A program made the translations under genes and the position numbers. A stretch of 64,000 nucleotides of DNA from Nonomuraea thailandensis (GTDB lineage Bacteria > Actinomycetota > Actinomycetes > Streptosporangiales > Streptosporangiaceae). Position 1 is the stretch's first letter, and each line of letters opens with the position of its first letter. Positions 39,852 to 48,278 of this stretch are shown one piece after another. The stretch lies in the NCBI RefSeq assembly GCF_024172165.1, contig NZ_JAMZEB010000002.1, positions 992,001 to 1,056,000 on the forward strand, read 5' to 3'. Below the pieces are notes generated by a model. That model ran no database searches. It was not told the DNA's origin and saw nothing but the letters and a program-made list of their open reading frames with translations.

Positions 39852-42641
39852 ATGGTGAGCACGGATGCCAAATCGCAGCTTCGTGGCCGGCGGATCGAGT
39901 GCGAGACGCTGGACCGGCTGGTGGCGACCGTGCAGGACGGCCGCAGCTCGGTGCTGGTCCTGCGGGGAGAGGCCGGCATCGGCAAGACGGCGCTGCTGGA
40001 GTACGCGCGCGGCAGCGCCGCCGGCTGCCGGATCGCCAGGGCGGCGGGCGTGGAGTCGGAGATGGAGCTGGCCTACGGCGGGCTGCACCAGCTCTGCGCC
40101 CCCTTCCTCGACCGGCTCGACCGGCTGCCCGAGCCGCAGCGCGACGCGCTGGGCACCGCGTTCGGCCTGAGCGCCGGCACGCCGCCCGACCGCTTCCTGG
40201 TGGGGCTGGCCGTGCTCAGCCTGCTCGCCGACGCCTCCGAGAGGGAGCCGCTGATCTGCCTGGTCGACGACGCGCAGTGGCTCGACCACGTCTCCGCGCA
40301 GACCCTCGCCTTCGTGGCGCGGCGCCTGCTCGCCGAGCGGGTCGGCCTGGTGCTGGGGGTGCGCGAGCCGTTCCTGGAGACCGAGCTGGCCGGGCTGCCG
40401 GAGCTGGAGGTGGGGCGGCTGGGCGACAGCGACGCCCGCGCCCTGCTGGACTCCGTCACCCCCGGGCGCATGGACGACCGGGTCATGGACCGCATCGTGG
40501 CCGAGGCGCAGGGCAACCCGCTGGCCCTGCTGGAGCTGCCGCAGGGGCTGACGCCCGCGGAGCTGGCGGGCGGGTTCGGCCGGCCGGACGCGGGGCCGCT
40601 GGCCGGCCAGATCGAGCAGAGCTTCCTGCGGCGCTACCAGCCGCTGCCGCCGGAGACGCAGCTCCTGCTGCTGGTCGCGGCGGCCGAGCCGGTGGGCGAC
40701 GTGACCCTGCTGATGCGGGCGGTGGAGCTGCTGGGCGTCGAGGGCGCCGCGGCGGCGCCGGCCGAGGCGGCGGGGCTGGTCACGATCGGCACGCGGGTGC
40801 GCTTCCGCCATCCGCTCGTGCGCTCGATGACGTACCGGGTGGCGGCCCTGGAGGACCGGCAGCGCGCGCACCGCGCGCTGGCCGACGCGACCGACCCCGA
40901 GCTGGATCCCGACCGCCGGGCCTGGCACCTGGCCAACGCGACGGCCTGCGCCGACGAGGAGGTGGCCGCCGAGCTGGAGCGCTCGGCCGAGCGGGCGCAG
41001 GCGCGCGGCGGCGTGGCGGCGGCGGCCGCGTTCCTGGAGCGGGCGGCGGAGCTGACGCCCGATCCTGTCCGCCGCGGGGTCAGGGGGCTGGCGGCGGCGC
41101 GGGCCAAGTACCGGGCCGGCGGGTACGACTCCGCACGCGGGCTCCTCGACGCGGCCGAGCTCAGCCCTCTGGACGAACGCGACCGCGCCCAGGCCGACCT
41201 GCTGCGCGGCCAGATCACGTTCGCCTCCACCAGCGCGGGCGCCGCCCTGCCGCTGCTGCTCAAGGCCGCCAGGCGGCTGGAGCCCCTGGACGCGGGGCTG
41301 GCCCGCGAGACCTACCGCGACGCGCTGAACGCGGCCATGGCCGCCGGCCGCCTGCCGAATGGCGCCTCGGCGGCGGACATCGCCGAGGCGACGCTCGCCG
41401 CGCCGCCCGGGCCGCCGCCGCAGCGCAACGACCTGCTGCTGAACGGCGTGGCCCTGGCGGCGACCGAGGGCTACGCGGCGGGCGTGCCGCTGGTGCGCCA
41501 GGCCCTCGACGCCTTCCGCACCGGCGGCGTGTCCAGGGAGGAGGGCCTCGGCTGGCTCCCGTTCGCGTGCCGCATGGCCCACAACGTCTGGGACTTCGAG
41601 ACCTGGTCGGTGCTCTCGGCGCGGCTGGCCGACCTGGCCCGCGAGACGGGGGCGTTGTCCGTGCTGCCGTCGGCCCTGCACATGCTCGTGGCGAACCGGG
41701 TCCTGGCCGGCGAGCTCGACCTCGCGGGAGTGCTGGTCGCCGAGGCGGCGACGATCGGCGAGGTGACGGGCAGCCGCTCCCTGGCCCAGTACGCGGCGCT
41801 GGTGCTGGAGGCGTGGCGGGGCCGCGAGAGCGCGACGCGCCAGGCACGCGAGGCGGTCCTGCGCGACCCGGCCATCCAGGGGGAGGGCAAGGTCGACACC
41901 GCCACCCAGTGGGCCAACGCGGTGCTCTGCAACGGCCTCGGCCGCTACGAGGACGCCTACGCCGCGGCCGAGCGCTCCGCCGAGCACCCCCAGGAGCTCG
42001 GCGGAACGTACATGAGGTCGATGATCGAGCTGGTCGAGGCCGCCGCGCGCAGCGGGCGGCCGGCCCGGGCCGCCGAGGCCGCCCGGCGGATCGAGGAGAT
42101 GGCCAGGGCCTCCGGCACCGAGTGGGCGCTCGGCACCTCGGCGCTGGTGCGCGCCCAGGTGAGCGGCGGGCAGGAGGCCGAGGCCCTGTACCGGGAGGCG
42201 ATCGAGCGGCTGGGCCGCACCGAGGTCCGCACGTCGCGGGCCCGGGCCCGGCTGCTCTACGGCGAGTGGCTGCGCAGGGAGGGCCGCCGCGTCGACGCCC
42301 GCGAGCACCTGGGCATCGCCTACGAGTCGCTCAGCCAGATGGGCGCCGAGGCGTTCGCGGAGCGCGCCAGGCGCGAGCTGCAGGCCACCGGCGAGACGGT
42401 CCGCAAGCGCGCCGTGGACGAGCGCGCCACGCTCACCGCCCAGGAGGCGCAGATCGCCCGCCTGGCCGGCGAGGGGCTGACCAACCCCGAGATCGGCGCC
42501 CAGCTCTTCATCAGCCCGCACACGGTCGAGTGGCACCTGCGCAAGGTGTTCACCAAGCTCGGCATCGTCTCCCGCAAGCAGATCAGCGCCAAGCTGCTGC
42601 AGTCGGCTCAGCCGCCGCTGTCGTACTCGCGCTCGGCGTAG
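39852..42641 (+). CDS. LuxR family regulator with AAA ATPase domain (LAL type), 3
   Basis: The 929-residue protein has Walker A GEAGIGKT at residues 39-46 and Walker B-like ICLVDDAQWLD near residue 140. Its helical sensor region follows, with the C-terminal LuxR helix-turn-helix LTAQEAQIARLAGEGLTNPEIGAQLFISPHTVEWHLRKVFTKLGIVSRKQI. Its first 130 residues are very similar to LAL regulator 1 (RRIECE-x-LDRL, ELAYGGLHQLCAP versus AFAALYSLCAP), pointing to common descent. Its last 34 bases overlap the convergent AraC-type gene. Confidence 0.92.
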   Translation: MVSTDAKSQLRGRRIECETLDRLVATVQDGRSSVLVLRGEAGIGKTALLEYARGSAAGCRIARAAGVESEMELAYGGLHQLCAPFLDRLDRLPEPQRDALGTAFGLSAGTPPDRFLVGLAVLSLLADASEREPLICLVDDAQWLDHVSAQTLAFVARRLLAERVGLVLGVREPFLETELAGLPELEVGRLGDSDARALLDSVTPGRMDDRVMDRIVAEAQGNPLALLELPQGLTPAELAGGFGRPDAGPLAGQIEQSFLRRYQPLPPETQLLLLVAAAEPVGDVTLLMRAVELLGVEGAAAAPAEAAGLVTIGTRVRFRHPLVRSMTYRVAALEDRQRAHRALADATDPELDPDRRAWHLANATACADEEVAAELERSAERAQARGGVAAAAAFLERAAELTPDPVRRGVRGLAAARAKYRAGGYDSARGLLDAAELSPLDERDRAQADLLRGQITFASTSAGAALPLLLKAARRLEPLDAGLARETYRDALNAAMAAGRLPNGASAADIAEATLAAPPGPPPQRNDLLLNGVALAATEGYAAGVPLVRQALDAFRTGGVSREEGLGWLPFACRMAHNVWDFETWSVLSARLADLARETGALSVLPSALHMLVANRVLAGELDLAGVLVAEAATIGEVTGSRSLAQYAALVLEAWRGRESATRQAREAVLRDPAIQGEGKVDTATQWANAVLCNGLGRYEDAYAAAERSAEHPQELGGTYMRSMIELVEAAARSGRPARAAEAARRIEEMARASGTEWALGTSALVRAQVSGGQEAEALYREAIERLGRTEVRTSRARARLLYGEWLRREGRRVDAREHLGIAYESLSQMGAEAFAERARRELQATGETVRKRAVDERATLTAQEAQIARLAGEGLTNPEIGAQLFISPHTVEWHLRKVFTKLGIVSRKQISAKLLQSAQPPLSYSRSA

Positions 42642-43438
42642 CGGCCGGGCGTGCAGCCGTACTCCCTGGTGAAGGCCGTGATGAACGCCGACGGGCTGGA
42701 GTAGCCGACCCGGTGCGCCACCTCGGCCACCGGGCTGCTCTCCAGCAGCACCCGCGACGTGCTGAGCCGCAGCTTGGTGCGCACCTTCGAGTACGGCATG
42801 CCGAACTCCCGCTCGAAGTCGCGCTGCAGCGTCTTGACGCTGACGTGCAGCCGCTCGGCCCACTCTGCCAGCCCGGCCTCGTCGCCGGGGTCGTGGGAGA
42901 GCGCCCGCGCGACGGTCAGCGCGAACCCGGTCCCGTTAGCGTGGTGGCCGACGAAGTCGGCGGTGGTCGGGCCGAGCCCGGCCATGATTCGCGCCCGGGC
43001 GGCGAGGGCCTCCGCCTCGTCGCAGGACGGCCGGGCGATGGCCTCGATGAGCCGGGCCGCCTCCGGGCCCATCGACACCGCGCCGGCCCGCAGCCCGGCG
43101 AGCGCCGGGGGCGTCTCCCGCAGGCAGATGCGGTAGACGGTCTGCCGGTCGGCCGCGCGCACCTCGTGGGTGACGGCCCGGTGCGCCCAGAACGCCTCGC
43201 GGTGCCCCACGAACTGGGTGCGGGCCCCGTACCTGGTCGAGAGCATCCCGTCGGGGGACCAGTAGAGCTGGTGCAGGAAGTCCTGCCGGCTCTCGCCGAA
43301 CTCCAGGACGGCCGCGGAGCGGTACTTGAGCACGAGGATGCCCTCGACCCGGCCGAGACCGTAGCCGTACTCCTCGCACCAGAGCGGGTCCGTGCCGACG
43401 GGCTCGGTGACCGTCACGGAGTGGCGTCTCGGCGACAT
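42608..43438 (-). CDS. AraC family regulator, probably iron/siderophore linked
   Basis: From ATG 43438 (GGAGG 7 bases upstream) the protein has 276 residues. The N-terminal two thirds is a cupin-like ligand domain (VLKYRSAAVLEFGES, GARTQFVGHREAFWAHRAVTHEVRA). The C-terminus carries the double helix-turn-helix of AraC proteins (LAEWAERLHVSVKTLQRDFEREFGMPYSKVRTKLRLS and VAEVAHRVGYSSPSAFITAFTREYGCTPGRY). It is divergent from a siderophore uptake operon across a DtxR-type box, the arrangement of siderophore-sensing activators such as PchR or YbtA. Its 3' end overlaps the LAL 3 gene by 34 bases. Confidence 0.88.
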   Translation of the reverse strand: MSPRRHSVTVTEPVGTDPLWCEEYGYGLGRVEGILVLKYRSAAVLEFGESRQDFLHQLYWSPDGMLSTRYGARTQFVGHREAFWAHRAVTHEVRAADRQTVYRICLRETPPALAGLRAGAVSMGPEAARLIEAIARPSCDEAEALAARARIMAGLGPTTADFVGHHANGTGFALTVARALSHDPGDEAGLAEWAERLHVSVKTLQRDFEREFGMPYSKVRTKLRLSTSRVLLESSPVAEVAHRVGYSSPSAFITAFTREYGCTPGRYAEREYDSGG

Positions 43439-43469
43439 CGGTTGGCCTCCCAGCGACATCAGCGGCAAC

Positions 43470-43488
43470 TTTGGTAAGGGTAACCTAA
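43470..43488. promoter_or_regulatory. DtxR/IdeR-type iron box
   Basis: Read on the minus strand the 19 bases are TTAGGTTACCCTTACCAAA, matching the DtxR/IdeR consensus (TTAGGTTAGCCTAACCTAA) at 16 of 19 positions. It lies in the gap between the AraC-type gene and the siderophore-binding lipoprotein gene, 35 bases before the latter. Iron-loaded DtxR/IdeR would repress both directions, so the operon should be on under iron shortage. Confidence 0.8.
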
Positions 43489-43522
43489 GTTCGTTCTCAA
43501 GGCTGTCGAAGGAAGCCCCTCC

Positions 43523-44521
43523 ATGCACTCTGTTCAGGTCCGGCGCGCCGCCGGGGCCACCGTTCTCACGCTCGCCCTGGTGGCCGGCTGCGGTTCGGCC
43601 GGCTCCGCGGAGCAGCCGGCGGCCGCCGCCGCGACCCGCGTCTTCACCGCGGACAACGGCCAGATCACCATCCCGGCCGACCCCAGGCGGGTCGTCGCCA
43701 CGGGGTACGCGGTGCCCGCGCTCATCGAGGCCGACGCCGCGCTGGTGGGCATCTCCAGCTGGCAGCGCGGCCTGCCGCTGATGTCGGAAGAGGACCGGGC
43801 GACGTACGACCGCCTCGAGAAGGTGGCGGGTGAGGCCGCGGCGGAGACGAACTACGAGGCCATCGCCAAGGTCAAGCCGGACCTCATCGTCATCGGAGTC
43901 CCGCAGCCGGTGCTGGCCGACGTGGACATGGAGCGCCTGAAGTCCATCGCGCCCGTCGTCGCGATCGGCCCCACCATCCCGTCCGCCTGGCGCGAGCTCT
44001 CCGAGCGCCAGTCCGACGCCGCCGGCCGGGCCGCGAACTTCGGGCAGGCCAAGGCCGCCTACGAGAAGAAGGCCGCCGAGCTGGCCGCCAAGCACAAGGA
44101 CGCGCTGGCGGGGCTGAAGTTCGGCCACGTCGGCGCGTACGGGGAGGTCGCGAAGGGCACCTTCCAGCGCGAGTTCGCCGGCTCGTGGGGCACCAACATC
44201 GCCCAGGACGTCGGCGTCACCTACTACGGCCAGGTCAAGGTGAAGGGCGGCGGCAGCAAGGACGTCTCCGAGTACCCCTCGATCGAGGAGCTGACCGCGA
44301 GCCTCGGCGAGGCCGACGCGATCACGTACTCGGTGCAGCCCGACGGCACGCCCAACGAGTCCGTCAAGTACGTGCTCGACTCCGAGCTGTGGAAGAGCCT
44401 GCCCGCGGTCAAGGCGGGCAAGGCGTTCCCGATCCGCTACACGGAGGCGGCCACGTACCCGGCCGCGATGAAGACCCTGGACGCCGTCGACCAGGCGCTC
44501 GCGCCGCTGGGAGAGTCATGA
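43523..44521 (+). CDS. Iron-siderophore ABC transporter substrate-binding lipoprotein
   Basis: The 332-residue protein has a lipoprotein signal ending VAG-C near residue 23 and the FepB/FecB-like fold: ITIPADPRRVVATGYAVPALIEADAALVGISSW, YEAIAKVKPDLIVIG and a long linking helix (AKAAYEKKAAELAAKHKDAL). It captures a ferric siderophore outside the membrane for the two FecCD permeases encoded downstream. The stop overlaps the reductase start (ATGA). It is controlled by the iron box just upstream. The siderophore type is not predictable. Confidence 0.93.
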   Translation: MHSVQVRRAAGATVLTLALVAGCGSAGSAEQPAAAAATRVFTADNGQITIPADPRRVVATGYAVPALIEADAALVGISSWQRGLPLMSEEDRATYDRLEKVAGEAAAETNYEAIAKVKPDLIVIGVPQPVLADVDMERLKSIAPVVAIGPTIPSAWRELSERQSDAAGRAANFGQAKAAYEKKAAELAAKHKDALAGLKFGHVGAYGEVAKGTFQREFAGSWGTNIAQDVGVTYYGQVKVKGGGSKDVSEYPSIEELTASLGEADAITYSVQPDGTPNESVKYVLDSELWKSLPAVKAGKAFPIRYTEAATYPAAMKTLDAVDQALAPLGES

Positions 44522-45336
44522 GCATCGACCGGAGCGACCCCGGGCCCAAGGTCGAGGCCCACCACGCCACCGGCAAGGGCGTGACCCGCATCCCGTACCC
44601 GATCGAGATCCGCACGGTCACGGTCGGCAGGCGGGAGCCGGTGACCCCGCGCATGCTGCGCCTCACCCTGACGGGCCCCGGCCTCGACGGCTTCCACAGC
44701 TACGTGTGCGACGACCACATCAGGATCGTCTTCCCCGACCCCGACGGCACGCGCAGGCTCCCGGTGCCCAACGACCAGCAGATGCTGGACTGGCCCAAGC
44801 CGTTCCCGACGACGCGCAAGTACACCGTGCGCCGCTACGACGCGACCGCGCGCGAGCTGGACCTGGACATCGTGCTGCACGACGGTGGCGTGGCGGCGGC
44901 CTGGGCGGCCGGCGTCGAGATCGGCGAGGAGGTGGCGGTCGCGGGGCCTCCGGGGACCAAGACGTTCGCGCCGTCGTACGGGCACTACGTGTTCGCGGTG
45001 GACTCCACCGCGCTGCCCGCGGCGGCCCGGTGGCTGGAGGAGTCGCCGGCCGGGGTCTGCGCGCACCTGGTGATCGACACCGACGACCCGGCCGAGCACG
45101 CGTACCCGCTGGACAAGCGCGACGGCGTCGAGGTGATCTGGCTCGTCCGCGACGGCGAGCGGTCGTCGCTGGCCGAGACCGTGCAGGGGCTGCGGCTGCC
45201 GGACGTGCCCACGTTCCTGTTCGCGGCGGGAGAGGCGAACGACATCAAGCCGCTGCGCGCGTGGAGCGCCGGCCGGATGGAGTCGCTGTTCGCCGGCTAC
45301 TGGAAGCGCGGAGTCGCCGATCTTGACGACGACTGA
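44518..45336 (+). CDS. Siderophore-interacting protein (ferric-siderophore reductase, ViuB/SIP type)
   Basis: The 272-residue flavoprotein has the FAD-binding beta-barrel (TRKYTVRRYDATARELDLDIVLHDGGVAAAWAAGVEIGEEVAVAGPPG) and the SIP C-terminal NAD-domain block VPTFLFAAGEANDIKPLRAWSAGRMESLFAGYWKRG. It reduces ferric siderophore in the cytoplasm and releases ferrous iron. It is translationally coupled to the binding protein upstream and overlaps the first permease gene by 14 bases, so uptake and release are co-expressed. Confidence 0.93.
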   Translation: MSIDRSDPGPKVEAHHATGKGVTRIPYPIEIRTVTVGRREPVTPRMLRLTLTGPGLDGFHSYVCDDHIRIVFPDPDGTRRLPVPNDQQMLDWPKPFPTTRKYTVRRYDATARELDLDIVLHDGGVAAAWAAGVEIGEEVAVAGPPGTKTFAPSYGHYVFAVDSTALPAAARWLEESPAGVCAHLVIDTDDPAEHAYPLDKRDGVEVIWLVRDGERSSLAETVQGLRLPDVPTFLFAAGEANDIKPLRAWSAGRMESLFAGYWKRGVADLDDD

Positions 45337-46363
45337 CCGTCCCGGGCGGTCGCGGGCGGCCGGCCCTGCCGGACCGTCCGCCGCGCGGGCCCGCCGGCCG
45401 GTCGTGCTCGCCGCCTGCATGCTGCTGCTGCTCGCCGCGGTGGTCGCGAGCCTCTGCGTGGGGGCGCAGACGATCGCGCCCGCCGAGATCTGGCGGGCGC
45501 TCACCGGCGCGGGCGACGGCGAGGCGTACCTGATCGTGCACGACGTGCGGGGGCCGCGCACGCTGCTCGGCATCTGCGTCGGCGCGGCGCTCGGCACCGC
45601 CGGCACGCTGGTCCAGACGCTGACGCGCAACCCGCTAGCGGAGCCCGGGATCCTGGGCGTGACCGCGGGCGCGGGCTTCGCGATCAACGTCGGCGGCGTG
45701 CTGGGGCTGGCGGGCGGCCAGGTGGCGCAGCTCGTGCTGGCCTCGCTCGGGGCCGCGCTGGCGGCCGTCCTGGTCTACGCGCTGGGCTCGGCCGCGCCGC
45801 TGCGCCTGGTGCTGACCGGTGTAGCGCTCAGCTCCGTGCTCGCCGGCATCTCGCTCGGCCTGCGCCTGATGCTCCCGGACGTGTTCGACCGCTACCGGTT
45901 CTGGTCGGTCGGGTCGCTGGCCGGGCACGAGCAGGTGCCGCTCACCCTGCCCGCCGCGACGATCGTGGCCGCGCTGGTGTGCGCGGCCCTGGTCACCAGG
46001 CCGCTCAGCGCGCTCGTGCTGGGGGAGGAGGTCGCGCGGTCGCTCGGCGGGCACGTGCTGCGGACCAGGGTGGTCGTGCTGGTGCTGGTCACCCTGCTGG
46101 CCGGGGCCGCCACCGCCGTCGCGGGGCCGATCGCCTTCCTGGGGCTCATGGTGCCGCACCTGGCCAGGCGCCTGGCGGGCGCGTCGGTCCCGTGGCTGAT
46201 GGCGTACACGATGGTGCTGGGCCCGGTGCTGCTGCTGGCCTCGGACGTGGCCGCGCGGGTGCTGCTGCCGACCGGCGAGGTGCCGGTGGCGGTGGTGACG
46301 GCGTTCGCGGGCGCGCCCGTGCTCATCTGGGCGGTACGGCGGCGCGGGCGGGTGCCGTCGTGA
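45323..46363 (+). CDS. FecCD-type iron-siderophore ABC permease, first subunit
   Basis: This 346-residue protein has about ten membrane helices and the family motif GTLVQTLTRNPLAEPGILGVTAGAGFAINVGG; the C-terminal block is GPIAFLGLMVPHLARRLAGA. It forms half of the BtuC-like permease dimer. The TTG start at 45323 has GGAG upstream, suits the 14-base overlap with the reductase gene, and gives a normal cytoplasmic N-terminus. The operon has no ATPase gene, so an ATPase encoded elsewhere must power it. Confidence 0.92.
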   Translation: MTTTDRPGRSRAAGPAGPSAARARRPVVLAACMLLLLAAVVASLCVGAQTIAPAEIWRALTGAGDGEAYLIVHDVRGPRTLLGICVGAALGTAGTLVQTLTRNPLAEPGILGVTAGAGFAINVGGVLGLAGGQVAQLVLASLGAALAAVLVYALGSAAPLRLVLTGVALSSVLAGISLGLRLMLPDVFDRYRFWSVGSLAGHEQVPLTLPAATIVAALVCAALVTRPLSALVLGEEVARSLGGHVLRTRVVVLVLVTLLAGAATAVAGPIAFLGLMVPHLARRLAGASVPWLMAYTMVLGPVLLLASDVAARVLLPTGEVPVAVVTAFAGAPVLIWAVRRRGRVPS

Positions 46364-47412
46364 GCGCGCACCCGGGCTTCCCCGCCGGCAGGCACGTGGT
46401 CGTGCGCGCCGGCGCGTACTCGATCAGGGCCGGGCGCAGGACGCTGGCGGTCTCCGGCGCGCTGCTGGTCGCGGCCATGGGTCTGGCCCTGCTGGGCCTG
46501 TGCCTCGGCGGATCGTGGACGGCGCCCGGCGACGTGCTGGCCGCGCTGGCCGGTCAGGGCGACTCGGTCGTGGTGGTGCGGGAGTGGCGCCTGCCCAGGG
46601 TGCTGGCCGCGCTGGTGTTCGGCGCGGCGCTGGGCCTGGCGGGCGCGGTCTTCCAGAGCCTGACCCGCAACCCGCTCGGCAGCCCCGACGTCGTCGGCCT
46701 GGACGCGGGCGCCTACACGGGCGCGCTGTTCGCGATCACCGTGCTGGGCGGCGGCCCCGCCTACCTGGCGGCGGGCTCCATCGCCGGCGGCCTGCTGGCG
46801 GCGGCGGCCGTCTACGCGCTCTCGCTCGGCTCGGGGCTGGGCGGCCTGCGCCTGGTCGTCGTCGGCATCGCCGTGAACGCCATGCTCACGGCGCTCAACT
46901 CGTGGATCGTGCTGCGCGCCGAGATGGAGGTGGCGCAGGCAGCCACCGGCTGGAGCGCGGGCTCGCTGAACGGCCTGGACTGGCACGAGGTGGGCCTGCC
47001 GTTCGCGGTCATCGCCGCCCTCACCCTGCTGCTGGCCGCGCTGGCGCCCGCCATGCACCAGACGGCGCTCGGCGACGATCACGCGCTCGCGTCGGGCGTG
47101 CGCCTGAGCCGGCTGCGGCTGCTGCTGGTGCTGGCGGGCGTCGGCTGCACGGCGACGGTGACGGCGGTGGCCGGGCCCATCGTGTTCATCGCGCTGGCCG
47201 CGCCGCAGATCGGCCGGCTGCTGACGCGGGCGCCCGGCGTGGCGCTGGCGCCGGCGGCGCTGTCGGGCGCGGTGCTGCTGCTGGCCTCCGACCTGGCGGC
47301 GCAGCTCCTGCTGGCCCCGGTCGCCCTGCCCGTTGGAGTGGTGACGACGGTGATCGGCGGCTGCTACCTCGCCGCCCTGCTCGTCAGGGGGAGGCGGCGT
47401 CACGGCGGGTAG
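46360..47412 (+). CDS. FecCD-type iron-siderophore ABC permease, second subunit
   Basis: GTG 46360 overlaps the previous stop by 4 bases (GTGA) and gives 350 residues with about ten membrane helices. The motif [30 protein letters not shown] and the late [17 protein letters not shown] are those of the second FecCD subunit. It pairs with the preceding permease. It is the last gene of the iron operon; a small hairpin follows. Confidence 0.92.
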   Translation: MSAHPGFPAGRHVVVRAGAYSIRAGRRTLAVSGALLVAAMGLALLGLCLGGSWTAPGDVLAALAGQGDSVVVVREWRLPRVLAALVFGAALGLAGAVFQSLTRNPLGSPDVVGLDAGAYTGALFAITVLGGGPAYLAAGSIAGGLLAAAAVYALSLGSGLGGLRLVVVGIAVNAMLTALNSWIVLRAEMEVAQAATGWSAGSLNGLDWHEVGLPFAVIAALTLLLAALAPAMHQTALGDDHALASGVRLSRLRLLLVLAGVGCTATVTAVAGPIVFIALAAPQIGRLLTRAPGVALAPAALSGAVLLLASDLAAQLLLAPVALPVGVVTTVIGGCYLAALLVRGRRRHGG

Positions 47413-47423
47413 GACGCGCGGCG

Positions 47424-47437
47424 GCGCCCTGGGGCGC
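47424..47437. terminator. Short hairpin after the iron operon
   Basis: GCGCC and GGCGC pair around CTGG, 12 bases after the permease stop and before the convergent MBL-fold gene stop. Confidence 0.4.
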
Positions 47438-47470
47438 GGCACCTCCTGCGCTGGCCGGCCCGGCCGCGTG

Positions 47471-48169
47471 TTACGGCGCTGTCAGGGCCGCCGCCCTTCC
47501 GAGCGCGGTTCGCGCGTCCATGACGGGGTCGCCGTGCCCCACGCAGGCGACCTGCGCGTCGAGGCCGGCGAGCCGGCGGAACGAGCGGAGCAGCTCGGGC
47601 CGGTCCAGGTTGAACACCCCCGGCATGACCTGCCCGTTGACATGCGCCACGGTGTCGCCGGTGAACAACACGCCCGCCCGCGGCAGGTGCACGGCGATGC
47701 TGCCGGCGGTGTGCCCGGGAGTGGCGATCACGCGGGGGCCGCCGCCGAAGGCGATCAGGTCGCCGTCCTCCAGCTCCCGGTCCACCCGGCACGGCGGGGC
47801 GGGCGGCAGCAGGTGGGCGCCGAGGTCGCGGTGCAGCGCCCGCTCCTCGTCGGTGAAGTCCGGGGGCGGCGCCGGCACCTCGCCCCTGATCACCGGCGCC
47901 TCCGCCCTGTGGGCCAGCACCTCCACCTCGCCCCACGCCGCGACCGCCGCCGCGCCGCCGCAGTGGTCCTCGTGGTAGTGGGTGAGCACGACCCGGCGTA
48001 CGGCGTCCGTGCGCAGGCCGAGCCGGCCGATCGCCTCGGCGATCTCGTCGCCGCTGGTGGCGATGCCCGTGTCGATCAGCGTGAGCGCGCCCGCGTCGTT
48101 CCACAGGTACGCCTGCCCGAACGCGAGCCGCAGCAGGTGCAGCTCCTGACGGATCTCCACGATCTCCAC
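47471..48169 (-). CDS. MBL-fold metallo-hydrolase
   Basis: From GTG 48169 (GGAGG 6 bases upstream) the protein has 232 residues. The metal site motif is LTHYHEDHCGG (HxHxDH), with the further ligands in ATPGHTAGS, VLFTGDTVAH and CVGHGDPV. The family includes glyoxalase II-like thioesterases, lactonases and beta-lactamases; the short length and lack of a signal peptide favour a cytoplasmic lactonase or thioesterase. It is divergent from a LysR gene across a palindrome, suggesting LysR control. Confidence 0.9.
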   Translation of the reverse strand: MEIVEIRQELHLLRLAFGQAYLWNDAGALTLIDTGIATSGDEIAEAIGRLGLRTDAVRRVVLTHYHEDHCGGAAAVAAWGEVEVLAHRAEAPVIRGEVPAPPPDFTDEERALHRDLGAHLLPPAPPCRVDRELEDGDLIAFGGGPRVIATPGHTAGSIAVHLPRAGVLFTGDTVAHVNGQVMPGVFNLDRPELLRSFRRLAGLDAQVACVGHGDPVMDARTALGRAAALTAP

Positions 48170-48244
48170 TGTCCGCCTCCCTTGTCGCGACGACCAGGTA
48201 ACCCGGTCGCGGCCCTCCGCGTCCAACAGCGATCCGCGCCGCAT

Positions 48245-48263
48245 TGACAACCGATCGTTGTCA
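48245..48263. promoter_or_regulatory. Inverted repeat TGACAAC-CGATC-GTTGTCA in MBL/LysR gap
   Basis: Exact 7-base arms around a 5-base centre lie between the divergent MBL-fold and LysR genes. Such a dyad, 16 bases before the LysR GTG start, is the expected autoregulatory LysR site. Confidence 0.6.
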
Positions 48264-48278
48264 GTCCATCCTCCTGAC

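Noticed and set aside
37454..43477. Open frame of about 2000 codons running through LAL 2 (antisense) and LAL 3 (out of frame)
   Set aside because: It covers real genes in another frame and encodes low-complexity sequence without motifs; a GC-rich artefact.
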